Assembly (NCBI GenBank): GCA_015485155.1
Contig: WFUF01000002.1
Coordinates: 1 to 64,000 of the forward strand
Length of the DNA stretch: 64,000 nucleotides
Direction: 5' to 3'
From: Robiginitomaculum sp.
Lineage (GTDB): Bacteria; Pseudomonadota; Alphaproteobacteria; Caulobacterales; Maricaulaceae
Under the pieces are notes generated by a model. The model was not told where the DNA came from, made no database searches, and saw only the letters and a program-made list of their open reading frames with translations. Of the stretch, positions 35,509 through 44,607 are shown piece after piece. The position numbers were made by a program, and so were the translations under genes. The first letter of the stretch is position 1, and each line of letters starts with the position of its first letter.

Positions 35509-36627
35509 ATGACTAAAGCCGTCATTTCTTCCACAGGCTTGTGGACACCTAAAGACAGCATATCCAATGATGAACTGGTTGAGAGTTACAATACATGGGC
35601 TGAGCGCTGGAATGCTGAGAATGAAGCAAGAATAACTGCTGGTCAGGCCACGGCCAAACCGTTATCATCATCTTCTTTTATTGAAAAAGCTTCAGGCATC
35701 AAATCAAGATTTGTAATATCCAAAGATGCGGTACTTGACCCGGATATTATGGCGCCACGGATTAAAGAGCGTCCCGATGAGGAAATATCAATACTGGCTG
35801 AAATAGCTGTTGCTGCAGCTAAAGATGCACTAAATAATGCAAACCGTGCTGCCAAAGATGTAGATGCTGTACTGGTCGCCTGTTCCAATTTGCAGCGGCC
35901 ATATCCGGCGATTTCCGTTGAGGTGCAAGATGCACTTGGCATGGAAGGTTTTGGCTTTGACATGAATGTTGCGTGCTCTTCGGCCACCTTTGGCATTGCC
36001 AGTGCCAGGGCGATGATAGAAAGTGGACAGGCAAGATCAGTGCTGGTGTGCAATCCAGAGATTTGTTCCGGGCATTTGAATTTTCGCGACCGGGACAGTC
36101 ACTTTATCTTTGGCGATGTGGCCACTGCCGTTTTGGTTGAGGCCGAGGACATGGCTCCCGATGGAGCTTTTGCGATTGTGAACACCGTATTAAAAACAAA
36201 GTTTTCCAACAATATTCGCAATAATTTCGGATTTTTGAACCGGGCAGCACCTGAATCGGCAAACCTGCCGGACAAATTATTCATTCAGGAAGGCCGCAAG
36301 GTTTTTAAGGAAGTGGTTCCTTTGGTTGCTGACATTATAAAGGAGCAGCTGGCCAGTCAGGAAATAGACCCCAAACAAATTAAACGGTTTTGGCTGCATC
36401 AGGCCAATTTAAGCATGAACAGCCTGATTGCCAAAAAGGTTGTTGGTCATTCGGTGCCTGAAGAAATTGCCCCGGTGATATTGGACACCTATGCCAATAC
36501 CTCATCGGCTGGCTCCATTATTGCCTTTCATAAAACTAAACATGATTTCAAAACTGCTGATATCGGCCTGATATGTTCATTTGGGGCCGGCTATTCAGCA
36601 GGCAGCATCATAGTCGAAAAGCGCTAA
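35509..36627 (+). CDS. Beta-ketoacyl-ACP synthase III family enzyme
   Basis: A 372-residue KAS III-type thiolase-fold enzyme, longer than E. coli FabH. The catalytic Cys156 lies in NVACSSATFG, the His in FWLHQANLSMN and the Asn in TYANTSSAGSI. It resembles the longer group in which some Pseudomonas enzymes take octanoyl-CoA into fatty-acid synthesis; substrate here unknown. The frame opens at 35449, but ATG 35509 behind CGGAACAG is the natural start. Confidence 0.88.
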   Translation: MTKAVISSTGLWTPKDSISNDELVESYNTWAERWNAENEARITAGQATAKPLSSSSFIEKASGIKSRFVISKDAVLDPDIMAPRIKERPDEEISILAEIAVAAAKDALNNANRAAKDVDAVLVACSNLQRPYPAISVEVQDALGMEGFGFDMNVACSSATFGIASARAMIESGQARSVLVCNPEICSGHLNFRDRDSHFIFGDVATAVLVEAEDMAPDGAFAIVNTVLKTKFSNNIRNNFGFLNRAAPESANLPDKLFIQEGRKVFKEVVPLVADIIKEQLASQEIDPKQIKRFWLHQANLSMNSLIAKKVVGHSVPEEIAPVILDTYANTSSAGSIIAFHKTKHDFKTADIGLICSFGAGYSAGSIIVEKR

Positions 36628-36633
36628 AGCAGT

Positions 36634-37278
36634 ATGAGCGAAACCAAAACAATAGAAGTTGACATGGTTTCGGATATTGTTTGTCCATGGTGCTGGATTG
36701 GCCTACGCAATCTTATGTGGGCCATGCATTCTTTGCCCGAACATAAATTTACCCTTACATTCAGGCCGTTTTTTCTTGATGGGGTTTTGCCCGAAGAGGG
36801 AGTTGATTATCACAGCTATATGGATGCGAAATTTCCCGACAGGGAACAACGCAAAATTGGCATTAACAGACTTAGTGAGGCCGGGCATAAGCTGGGAATT
36901 GATTTTCGTTTTGATCAGATAAAACGCCGCCCAAATACAGCAAATGCCCACCGTCTTATCCTGTGGGCGCAGGGGCAGAACAAAGGTCTGCAAGTCAAGG
37001 AAGCCCTGTTTTTGAACTTTTTTACCTTGGGTAATGATGTTGGGAGTTTGGAAATTTTAGGTGACATTGCCGGACAGATTGGCATGGATGCTGATCTGGT
37101 GTGCGAATTGCTGTCCAGCGATCAGGACAAAAAGACCATCGAAACCGAAGTAAAAGCCTTCACCGAAATGGGAATTTCCGGCGTGCCAACCTTTATTGTT
37201 GATCGCAAGCGCGGAATTTCCGGAGCTTTGCCTGCGGATGAGCTGGCCAGATTCTTGTTACAGGATAAATCAGAATAG
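36634..37278 (+). CDS. DsbA-family oxidoreductase (FrnE-like)
   Basis: A 214-residue thioredoxin-fold protein without a signal peptide. CPWC is in SDIVCPWCWIG near the N-terminus and the cis-Pro region is ISGVPTFIVD. This is the FrnE-like cytosolic DSBA group, whose members act as disulfide oxidoreductases in stress. It follows the KAS III gene after 6 bp. Confidence 0.9.
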   Translation: MSETKTIEVDMVSDIVCPWCWIGLRNLMWAMHSLPEHKFTLTFRPFFLDGVLPEEGVDYHSYMDAKFPDREQRKIGINRLSEAGHKLGIDFRFDQIKRRPNTANAHRLILWAQGQNKGLQVKEALFLNFFTLGNDVGSLEILGDIAGQIGMDADLVCELLSSDQDKKTIETEVKAFTEMGISGVPTFIVDRKRGISGALPADELARFLLQDKSE

Positions 37279-37331
37279 CAGGTTGCCACTAAACAGTTCC
37301 AAGCAATTGGTTTTATTGTCAGGAGATAATC

Positions 37332-37790
37332 ATGATGCAGATGAGCGGCTTGCAGGCAGCAAGCATTTACCTTGCCATTCAAATGATACTGGCACTGGTT
37401 TTAGCCTATAAGGTGGCACAAAAACGCCATGCCGGAATTGATCTGGGTGATGGCGGTGATCTGGATATGCAGCGCCGTATCCGTATTCATGGCAATCTGG
37501 TTGAATATGCCCCGATGTTTTTTCTGGGACTGTTTGCTCTGGTCGCATTGGGGGCGCCAGTTGCATTTATTCACGGGTTTGGCATTGTATTTACCCTGGC
37601 CCGTCTTGGTCATGCCTTTAATTTCAACAATAAGGATGGTCGCAAGGGCGTGCCAATGGGTCGTTTTTTTTGGAACCTTGTTTACCTGGCTATCCATATT
37701 GGCTTTGGCGTTTTCTTTGGTTTATTTTGCGTTGATCGGTTAATTTTAGTTGCAGTTAGCCTCGGCAATTTGTACTTGCTCAAGACATGA
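37332..37790 (+). CDS. MAPEG-family membrane protein
   Basis: A 152-residue integral membrane protein with four helices. RRIRIHGNLVEYAPMFFLGL is the hallmark MAPEG motif (R-x-H-x-N-x-x-E). The human relatives are microsomal glutathione transferases and leukotriene synthases; bacterial roles are mostly unknown. CAGGAG precedes the start, and the stop overlaps pmbA by 4 bp. Confidence 0.92.
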   Translation: MMQMSGLQAASIYLAIQMILALVLAYKVAQKRHAGIDLGDGGDLDMQRRIRIHGNLVEYAPMFFLGLFALVALGAPVAFIHGFGIVFTLARLGHAFNFNNKDGRKGVPMGRFFWNLVYLAIHIGFGVFFGLFCVDRLILVAVSLGNLYLLKT

Positions 37791-39154
37791 GTAAGCAAAC
37801 ACGCGCGGATGCGCCCGATATTTCATCTTTGGATACGATCGTCAGCCAGATCCTGCATTTGGCCAAAACCGCCGGTGCCGAGCAGGCCGAAGCGATTTTG
37901 GTGACTTCACGCAATTTGGCAATTGGCGTGCGCGAAGGTGAAGTCGAAGAAGTGGAAAGTTCCGAAACCAGCGATTTGGGACTTAGGGTATTATTTGGAC
38001 AAAGGCAGTCTTGTGTATCTTCTTCAGACCTGTCACCGGCAGGACTTGAGAAAATGGCAGAGCGCGCCTGTGCCATGGCTCGTCTGGCTCCTGAGGATCC
38101 GTTTTGTGCACTGGCTGATCCTGATCAGGTACACAAGGCCAGCAAGGATTTTCAGGTTTTTGACCCGACAGAAGTTGATGTACAGGCATTAACCCAACAG
38201 GCAAAGGAAGCTGAGCGTGCCGCCTTGTCGGTGCCTGGAATAAATCTGCCTGCAACCGCCAATGCAAGTTGGTCATCAAATGCAATATGCCACCGGGCCA
38301 GCAATGGACTATTCAGGGCGCGCACCAATACTTTTCATTCCCAAAGTGTGCTGGCTCTGGCCGAACGAAACGGATCAATGGAACGTGACTGGGCGCAAAA
38401 TGGTGCCTGCTGGCTTGAGGATTTACGTTCGCCTGAAGATATTGGCATTGAGGCTGCAAAGCGAACCATTGCAAGGCTCGGCGCCACAAAGGGTCAGGGC
38501 GGAGTGATGGCGGTGTTATTTGAACCAAGAACCGCAAAAACTTTTTTGAACATATTGCTTGGAGCGATTTCCGGGAATTCTGTTGCCCGTGGAGTTTCAT
38601 TCTTAAAAGATAAGATGAACGAGCAGGTTTTTGCAAAAAACCTTACAATTATCGAGGATCCGCACCGCCTGCGTGGCAGCAGTTCATCGGAGGTTGACAG
38701 CGAGGGATTTGCGCGAAAACCGCAAAATCTGGTTGAAAACGGATATTTGCGCACATGGCTGCACAATCTTTCATCAGCCCGGCAATTAGGCCAAAAGCCC
38801 ACCGGGCATGCCGCTACTGCCCTTGGCTCTCCTCCGGGTATCAGGCCCAGCAATGTGATCATTGCACCAGGAGATAAAACCCCTGAACAGCTAATGAAAC
38901 AGGCCGGATCCGGTCTGGTGGTAACGGATGCTTTTGGCGCCAGTTTTAACAATGGTACTGGCGATTGGTCGGTGGGAATTGCCGGGTTTTATTTTAAGGA
39001 TGACGGGCGCACCAGTCCATTTTCTGAAATGACGGTAGCCGGGAACATGTTGGATATTTTCAAAATCCTGCAACCTGCCGATGATTTGAAGCTGGAGCAG
39101 TCCGTTGAAACTCCATCATTGATGGTGCCGGAACTGGCTGTTGCCGGACAATAA
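37787..39154 (+). CDS. pmbA: TldE/PmbA metalloprotease subunit
   Basis: A 455-residue member of the TldD/PmbA family. TldD and TldE form a heterodimeric zinc protease that trims unstructured peptides; PmbA/TldE is the subunit without the zinc motif. IGVREGEVEEVESSETSDLGLRV and GSSSSEVDSEGFARKPQNLVENGYL fit. No tldD gene is in the window. Confidence 0.93.
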   Translation: MSKQTRADAPDISSLDTIVSQILHLAKTAGAEQAEAILVTSRNLAIGVREGEVEEVESSETSDLGLRVLFGQRQSCVSSSDLSPAGLEKMAERACAMARLAPEDPFCALADPDQVHKASKDFQVFDPTEVDVQALTQQAKEAERAALSVPGINLPATANASWSSNAICHRASNGLFRARTNTFHSQSVLALAERNGSMERDWAQNGACWLEDLRSPEDIGIEAAKRTIARLGATKGQGGVMAVLFEPRTAKTFLNILLGAISGNSVARGVSFLKDKMNEQVFAKNLTIIEDPHRLRGSSSSEVDSEGFARKPQNLVENGYLRTWLHNLSSARQLGQKPTGHAATALGSPPGIRPSNVIIAPGDKTPEQLMKQAGSGLVVTDAFGASFNNGTGDWSVGIAGFYFKDDGRTSPFSEMTVAGNMLDIFKILQPADDLKLEQSVETPSLMVPELAVAGQ

Positions 39155-39164
39155 AGCCAGAAAG

Positions 39165-39980
39165 ATGACAGCCAGCCTCGCCTCTGATCTGCATATGATT
39201 GAAAATGCAGCCCGCAAGGCAGGGGCTCTGGCTATGGAGTGGTTTGAGCATCCGGGAAAGGTCTGGAACAAGTCCGACAATCATCCGGTGACCCAGGCTG
39301 ATCTGGCTGTAGATGCCCTGCTGCGCAAAACGCTGTGTACACAACGGCCGGATTATGGCTGGTTATCCGAAGAAACCGAGGATGATCGCTCCCGCTTTAA
39401 TAGTAAGCGGCTGTTTGTTGTGGATCCGATTGATGGCACAAGGGCCTTCATTAAGCAAAAGCCGCATTTTGTTGTTTCCATCGCAGTAGTTGAAGAAGGC
39501 AGGCCCATTGTTGGCGCTGTATTTAATCCGGCGCTTGATGAAATGTATCTGGCTGCTGTGGGGCAGGGTGCCAAATGTAATTCCAAACGAGTCTTCATCC
39601 GCGATTGTACCGGACTTGATGATTGTTTAATGATCGCCAGCGATGGTCTGTTTCGGCAAAAACACTGGAAACATCTGTGGCCGGATATGCAAACTATCAG
39701 CCGCAACTCCATGGCCTATCGCATGGTATTGGTGGCCGCAGGCAAGGCCGATGCAACGCTTAGCTTGCGCCCAAAGTCTGATTGGGATCTGGCTGCTGCT
39801 GATCTGATTGCCCGTGAAGCCGGAGCCGTTGTAAGAGATATTACCGGTAAACCATTTGACTTTAATGAGGACAGCACCCAAAAACCCGGCGTGATTTGCG
39901 CTGGTCGTAGCGTCTATGATTTGATAAGAAACCGCATACAGCAAAGCAAAGGAAATGCATCTGCCAATGACCAAGACTGA
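39165..39980 (+). CDS. Inositol monophosphatase-family phosphatase, CysQ-like
   Basis: A 271-residue metal-dependent phosphatase. The Mg-binding motifs are WLSEETEDD, VVDPIDGTRAFI and SDWDLAAADLIAREAG. Length and motifs suit 3'(2'),5'-bisphosphate nucleotidase (CysQ) or an inositol/histidinol-phosphate phosphatase; the substrate cannot be fixed. The frame reaches back to a TTG at 39141 inside pmbA; ATG 39165 is preferred. Confidence 0.88.
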   Translation: MTASLASDLHMIENAARKAGALAMEWFEHPGKVWNKSDNHPVTQADLAVDALLRKTLCTQRPDYGWLSEETEDDRSRFNSKRLFVVDPIDGTRAFIKQKPHFVVSIAVVEEGRPIVGAVFNPALDEMYLAAVGQGAKCNSKRVFIRDCTGLDDCLMIASDGLFRQKHWKHLWPDMQTISRNSMAYRMVLVAAGKADATLSLRPKSDWDLAAADLIAREAGAVVRDITGKPFDFNEDSTQKPGVICAGRSVYDLIRNRIQQSKGNASANDQD

Positions 39981-40233
39981 AGATAAAACCAGAAGAAATG
40001 AACCGCAACTCTTGCACATCGTGCTTGGTGGGGAGCTTGAAGATGTCCGAAAAACACGGTTTAAGGACTTGTCAAAAGTAGATTTTGTTGGCGCCTACCC
40101 CAATTATGCTACCGCCTTTAATGCGTGGAAAGAAGCTGCGCACAGTTCGGTAGACAATGCCCATATGCGTTACTTCATTATTCATGCGCACAGATTATTC
40201 GATCCGGAACACGACCATCAGCACGAACACTAA
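39967..40233 (+). CDS. DUF4170 protein
   Basis: An 88-residue small protein of a family found in alphaproteobacteria (LHIVLGGELEDV ... VDFVGAYPNYATAFNAWKEAAHSSVDNAHMRYFIIHAHRLFDP). It ends in a His/Asp-rich tail (HDHQHEH) that might bind metal. Function unknown. ATG 39955 is also in frame. Its 3' half overlaps the start region of the ABC exporter. Confidence 0.85.
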   Translation: MTKTEDKTRRNEPQLLHIVLGGELEDVRKTRFKDLSKVDFVGAYPNYATAFNAWKEAAHSSVDNAHMRYFIIHAHRLFDPEHDHQHEH

Positions 40234-41953
40234 ACCTCGGAATCACCGCCGGCTGTGGCGGGACTTTGTCCGTCCCCATCTCGGGTTGATTGTAATTGCA
40301 ACCCCATTGATGATTATGGTGGCCGGGGCTACTTCGGCCTATCCATTGCTGGTCAATTTTGCTTTTGAGCTGCTTGAGGACAAAGACAAAAGAGTTTTTA
40401 CCCTGATCCCGGCCGCCCTGATCGGTGTGGCACTTGTTAAAGCTGTTTGTCTATATGGTCAGGTCTTGCTCACCAATGCTCTGGCTTTGCGCGTGGTTAA
40501 GGACTTGCAGTCAGAAATGTTTGCCCATGTGCAGCAAATGGACATTGCCCGGCTGCTAAGTGATGCCGGAGGCATGCTGGTTTCACGTTTTACCAATGAT
40601 GTTAACCTGGCCAAAGAGGCTCTGGTTCGTGCGTCAAATAATCTTGTCCGCGATGTTCTGGTTGTGATTGGGTCATTAGGGGCAATGCTTTATCTTAACT
40701 GGAAGCTGGCGGTGATAATTTTAATTGTTTATCCGCTTGCCACTTTGCCTGTGATGTTTTTAGGCCGAAAGGTGCGCGGTATTTCACTGGCGGCCCAACA
40801 CCAGATAGGACAATTAACCTCCATGCTTACCGAGAGCATTGCCGGGGCTTCCATGGTCAGGTCTTTTGGACTGGAGCAATATGAACAGGAGCGGGCCAAT
40901 GCCGGTTTTGCCGAGCGTTACCGGCTGGCAATGAAGCTCACCGCTACCAAAGCTGCCGTTGACCCGTTTTTGGAAGTGCTGGCGGCATTGGCCTTAGCGC
41001 TGGTTTTAGGTTATGCCGGTTTGCGCGCTTTATCCGGAAGCTCTGCAATACCAGAGTTAATGGGTTTTATTACTGCTATTGCTACTTTGGCACCGGCGGC
41101 GCGGGCTTTGGGCACGTTAAATGTTGTCTGGCAGGAAGGAATGGCCGCCATTGGACGGGCTTTTTCCCTGCTTGATGAGCCGCCTGTCATTGTCGCGGCA
41201 GATAATGCTGCACCGCTTCAGGTAAAACAGGCAAAAATCGTCTTTGATAATATCAGTTTTTCCTATGATGATCAGACCGAAGCCTTAACGGGCATTTCAT
41301 TTACCGCCAGATCGGGAAAAACCCTGGCCCTGGTCGGGCCTTCGGGTGCCGGCAAGTCCAGTATTTTTAACCTGTTATTGCGATTTTATGACCCGCAGGG
41401 CGGACGGATTGAAATTGATGGGCAAAGCCTTGACCAAATAGAGCTTTCCAGCTTGCGCCGATCTATCGCCGTTGTCAGCCAGCAGCCGGTTTTATTTGAC
41501 AATACAATCCGCGCCAATATTGCCTTTGGTCGACCCGATGCCAGTGACGAACAAATAGAACAGGCAGCAAGAGACGCTGCTGCAATTGATTTTATCAGGG
41601 AGCTTCCTGAAGGATTTGACTATCTGGTTGGTGAAAACGGCAGTCGTTTATCCGGCGGCCAGCGTCAGCGTATTGCTATTGCCAGAGCCATTATCAAAAA
41701 TGCTCCGATCCTGTTGCTTGATGAGGCAACCAGCGCGCTTGATACCCATGCAGAAGCAGAAGTACAGACCGCTTTAAGAAGACTATCTGCCGGACGCACC
41801 ACCTTGGTAATTGCTCATCGTCTAAGTACGGTACAGAACGCTGATCATATTCTGGTACTGGATAAGGGGCGCATCATTGAACAGGGAGATCATAACAGCT
41901 TGTTGGCCAGAAATGGTCTTTATGCAAAATTGGCCGAGCGCCAACTTGCCTAG
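40184..41953 (+). CDS. ABC exporter with fused membrane and ATPase domains (MsbA-like)
   Basis: A protein of about 589 residues with six N-terminal membrane helices and a C-terminal ATPase: Walker A GPSGAGKSS, signature LSGGQRQR, Walker B ILLLDEATSALD, H-loop VIAHRLS. It is similar to lipid-A/multidrug exporters (MsbA, LmrA type). The start is uncertain: the frame reaches back to ATG 40157, and no start with a good ribosome-binding site lies after the DUF4170 stop. Overlap with DUF4170 suggests coupling. Confidence 0.9.
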   Translation: MRTDYSIRNTTISTNTKPRNHRRLWRDFVRPHLGLIVIATPLMIMVAGATSAYPLLVNFAFELLEDKDKRVFTLIPAALIGVALVKAVCLYGQVLLTNALALRVVKDLQSEMFAHVQQMDIARLLSDAGGMLVSRFTNDVNLAKEALVRASNNLVRDVLVVIGSLGAMLYLNWKLAVIILIVYPLATLPVMFLGRKVRGISLAAQHQIGQLTSMLTESIAGASMVRSFGLEQYEQERANAGFAERYRLAMKLTATKAAVDPFLEVLAALALALVLGYAGLRALSGSSAIPELMGFITAIATLAPAARALGTLNVVWQEGMAAIGRAFSLLDEPPVIVAADNAAPLQVKQAKIVFDNISFSYDDQTEALTGISFTARSGKTLALVGPSGAGKSSIFNLLLRFYDPQGGRIEIDGQSLDQIELSSLRRSIAVVSQQPVLFDNTIRANIAFGRPDASDEQIEQAARDAAAIDFIRELPEGFDYLVGENGSRLSGGQRQRIAIARAIIKNAPILLLDEATSALDTHAEAEVQTALRRLSAGRTTLVIAHRLSTVQNADHILVLDKGRIIEQGDHNSLLARNGLYAKLAERQLA

Positions 41954-41978
41954 ATTATTGCGGCCAATATGGGAAGTT

Positions 41979-43427
41979 TTATGACACCCAAAATCTTGGG
42001 GTAAACAGCACCAAAACGGTAAAAATTTCCAACCGGCCAATGATCATGCCGACGCTCAGCATCCATTTGGAAATATCCGGTAATGATGAAAAATTGCCAG
42101 AAGGGCCAACTACCGGCCCCAGCCCCGGCCCGACATTGGAAATTGCCGTTGCTGCTGATGAAATGGAAGTAACCATATCAAGGCCGGTAAATGACAGGCC
42201 AATTGCCAGCACCGCATAACAGGCAAAAAACGCAAAAATAAATCCCAATACCGAATACAGGGCTGAGTCCGGCAAAACCCGTCCATTATAGATCATGGTG
42301 TCCACTTCATGAGGGTAAATCATTCGGCGCACATAAGAGCGCAAACCCTCATAGGCTACCTGAAAGCGGAAAATCTTGATTGCACAAGTGGTTGAGCCAG
42401 CACAGCCTCCGACAAACATCAAAATAAAGAAGAACGGGGCAGCCATTGGCCCCCATGATTGAAAATCCCCAAACCCGAACCCGGTGCCGGTAATGATGGA
42501 AACCACATTAAATGTCGCAAGTCTTATCGGATGGGCTGCGCCCACATGGGACACAGAAATAATATAAAAGGTCATTATTGCAATTAGTATCAGCAATAAA
42601 ATTAGGAAGCCCCGGATTTGCACATTCTTGAACAATGCCCCTGGGTCGCCCCGAACCGCCAGAATATAGGCGGCAAATGGCAGGGCTGCCAGCACCATGA
42701 AAATACTGGCGGCAATATCGGCTCCACCAGCAGAAAAGGCGGCAAATGAAATATCGGAATTAGCAAACCCGCCAGTTGAAAGCGTAGTCATGGCCAGACA
42801 AATAGCGTCAAATGCCTCAATCCCAAGCAACCAGTAAACAATAGCGCACAAAACGGTCAAACCGACATAGGCCACACCAATACCGATGGCAAATGATTGG
42901 GCGCGGGGCAGGATTTTGCCCATAGGCTCAAACCATTCAGCACCAAATAATTGCATGCCGCCAACCTTTAGCATCGGCAGAACCGCCAGAGCAGTTACGA
43001 TAATGCCAATACCACCAATCCATTGTAACAAGGCCCGCCACAGTAAAATTCCGTGATCAGCATCATCAAGACCGGACATTACCGTTGAACCGGTTGTGGT
43101 TAGCCCGGACATTGATTCAAAAATTGCATCTGTCAGGGTCAGCGGAGCTTCATTCAGCAAGAACGGCAAAGCCGCAAACAGGCATAAAACCAGCCAGCTA
43201 ACAGTAGTTAGAAAAAACGCACCGCGCACCGAAAGCCTGACCGGGCCGCCTCTGGTGCCGATAATCAGTAAAATTCCAAGCAGTAATGTCACTGCCATGG
43301 ACACAGCAAAACCACGCCAGCTATTATTATTGTTGGCAAGATCAACCAGCAGCGGCGCCAGCATGAACAGGCCAAGCAAGGTAACCAATGCACCTATAAT
43401 CAAAACAACAGGCCGCAGATCAGCCAT
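41979..43427 (-). CDS. trkH: Potassium uptake protein TrkH
   Basis: A 482-residue inner-membrane potassium channel-like subunit of the Trk system. The selectivity-filter loops are recognisable: SMSGLTTTGSTVM, TTLSTGGFANSD, ITGTGFGFGD and SAATAISNVGPGLG. It needs the regulatory subunit TrkA, which is not in the window. It lies just downstream of apaG on the same strand. Confidence 0.95.
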   Translation of the reverse strand: MADLRPVVLIIGALVTLLGLFMLAPLLVDLANNNNSWRGFAVSMAVTLLLGILLIIGTRGGPVRLSVRGAFFLTTVSWLVLCLFAALPFLLNEAPLTLTDAIFESMSGLTTTGSTVMSGLDDADHGILLWRALLQWIGGIGIIVTALAVLPMLKVGGMQLFGAEWFEPMGKILPRAQSFAIGIGVAYVGLTVLCAIVYWLLGIEAFDAICLAMTTLSTGGFANSDISFAAFSAGGADIAASIFMVLAALPFAAYILAVRGDPGALFKNVQIRGFLILLLILIAIMTFYIISVSHVGAAHPIRLATFNVVSIITGTGFGFGDFQSWGPMAAPFFFILMFVGGCAGSTTCAIKIFRFQVAYEGLRSYVRRMIYPHEVDTMIYNGRVLPDSALYSVLGFIFAFFACYAVLAIGLSFTGLDMVTSISSAATAISNVGPGLGPVVGPSGNFSSLPDISKWMLSVGMIIGRLEIFTVLVLFTPRFWVS

Positions 43428-43429
43428 GT

Positions 43430-43825
43430 TTAATTAACTCGCGCCCGATCATGGGGGCTGTCCAGTGAAAATACGGGAATAACAATTTCGTAAACGCTGC
43501 CATTATCATCACGAACCTCATAGGTGCCGTGCATAATTCCAGAAGGTGTCTGTAACGGGGTCCCGGAAGTATAGGAAAAAGTACCTCCTGGCTCAATAAG
43601 CGGCTGTTTTCCAATTACCCCGTCGCCTGAGACCTCATGAACCTGTCCCATTGCATCAACAATCTGCCAGCGCCTACTTAGCACCCGCACCGCATAACAG
43701 CCGCCATTGGCAATTTCCACCGTATAGGCCCACAAATAGCGCTGCTGAACCGGGTCTGAATCCGCCTCCATAAAGCGGGGGGTTACCCGGACTGAAATAT
43801 CACCAGTTGTTTGCTCATAAGACAT
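43430..43825 (-). CDS. apaG: ApaG protein
   Basis: A 131-residue beta-sandwich protein. VRVTPRFMEADSDP, YLWAYTVEIAN, VLSRRWQIVDAMG, VSGDGVIGKQP and GTYEVRDDNG are ApaG hallmarks. Its role is still debated (divalent cation homeostasis; RNA cap modification by some relatives). The frame reaches to ATG 43843; ATG 43825 matches the family N-terminus better. Confidence 0.95.
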   Translation of the reverse strand: MSYEQTTGDISVRVTPRFMEADSDPVQQRYLWAYTVEIANGGCYAVRVLSRRWQIVDAMGQVHEVSGDGVIGKQPLIEPGGTFSYTSGTPLQTPSGIMHGTYEVRDDNGSVYEIVIPVFSLDSPHDRARVN

Positions 43826-43925
43826 GGCAACACTTGAACCCATTGCGCCGAATTAGGCAAGCCATCTTGAACAATCAATCACCCAAAAGCGAAGCTGGTA
43901 ATCTGCTTGCGCCGGATTTTCCCTA

Positions 43926-44177
43926 AAATAGCGAAGCAGTGGGAGAAATAAAGACTCCTCAAGTAGCGAAGCGGTAGGAGAAATAAGACTCCTCAAGTAG
44001 CGAAGCGGTAGGAGAAATAAGACTCCTCAAGTAGCGAAGCGGTAGGAGAAATAAAGACTCCTCAAGTAGCCGCTAGGCGGTAGCGCACAAAAATCTTCCC
44101 ACTTTTGCTAAAAATGCTTGTCTTTATCTGTCGCATTTTTGAACCGCAAAACCGGTTCCCACTTTTGCTAAAAATGC
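43926..44177. repeat. Dispersed repeat array, copy 4 (inverted), ending with a minimal element
   Basis: Several tandem units of about 33-36 bp (GTAGCGAAGCGGTAGGAG, AAATAAGACTCCTCAA) occupy about 43930-44090, followed by CCGCTAGGCGG and CTTCCCACTTTTGCTAAAAATGCT. Here the outer stem is AGGAG/CTCCT in place of AGGAC/GTCCT of copy 1, so both arms changed together. A separate 45-bp minimal element follows at 44133-44177 (GCATTTTT...AAAAATGC). It fills the gap between apaG and the DUF1178 gene. The left boundary is unclear. Confidence 0.8.
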
Positions 44178-44178
44178 T

Positions 44179-44607
44179 CTAGTTTATTTTTTTTGGATTG
44201 CTGGGGGTGAAAATCCTGGGCAATGGCTGCGCAGGAATGCCTTCTTCTTTTAGTTCATGGGCCTGTTTTGGGCTAACTTCGCCGTAAATTGGTTCTTCTG
44301 GGGTCTCTCCCAAATGCATGGAGCGTGCTTCTTCGGCAAATTTTTCACCCACATATTTATGGGTTGAGCGAATATTCTCACGCACCTTTCCAGCAAATTC
44401 TGCAAGCAATTGCTCTGGTGAATTTTCAGTATCTGTTTTTTTGCCGCCCTGAACTGCCGGAGCCATGATTTGCTTGCGGATATTGTCATCTTCACAAAAC
44501 GGACAGTGTATCAGTTTTTGCCTGTTCTGGGTTTCAAAATCTTCCGAAGAAGAAAACCAGGCTTCAAACTCGTGCGAAGAGCCACAAACAAGTGCATAAC
44601 GGATCAT
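44179..44607 (-). CDS. DUF1178 protein
   Basis: A 142-residue protein with a zinc-ribbon-like N-terminus (MIRYALVCGSSHEFEAWFSS ... CPFCED). The family usually has CxxC-type pairs near the start; here the first pair shows a single Cys (YALVCGSSHEF), the second is CPFC. The C-terminus (GETPEEPIYGEVSP) is conserved. Function unknown. ATG 44607 overlaps the stop of the amidase gene (ATGA). Confidence 0.9.
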   Translation of the reverse strand: MIRYALVCGSSHEFEAWFSSSEDFETQNRQKLIHCPFCEDDNIRKQIMAPAVQGGKKTDTENSPEQLLAEFAGKVRENIRSTHKYVGEKFAEEARSMHLGETPEEPIYGEVSPKQAHELKEEGIPAQPLPRIFTPSNPKKIN

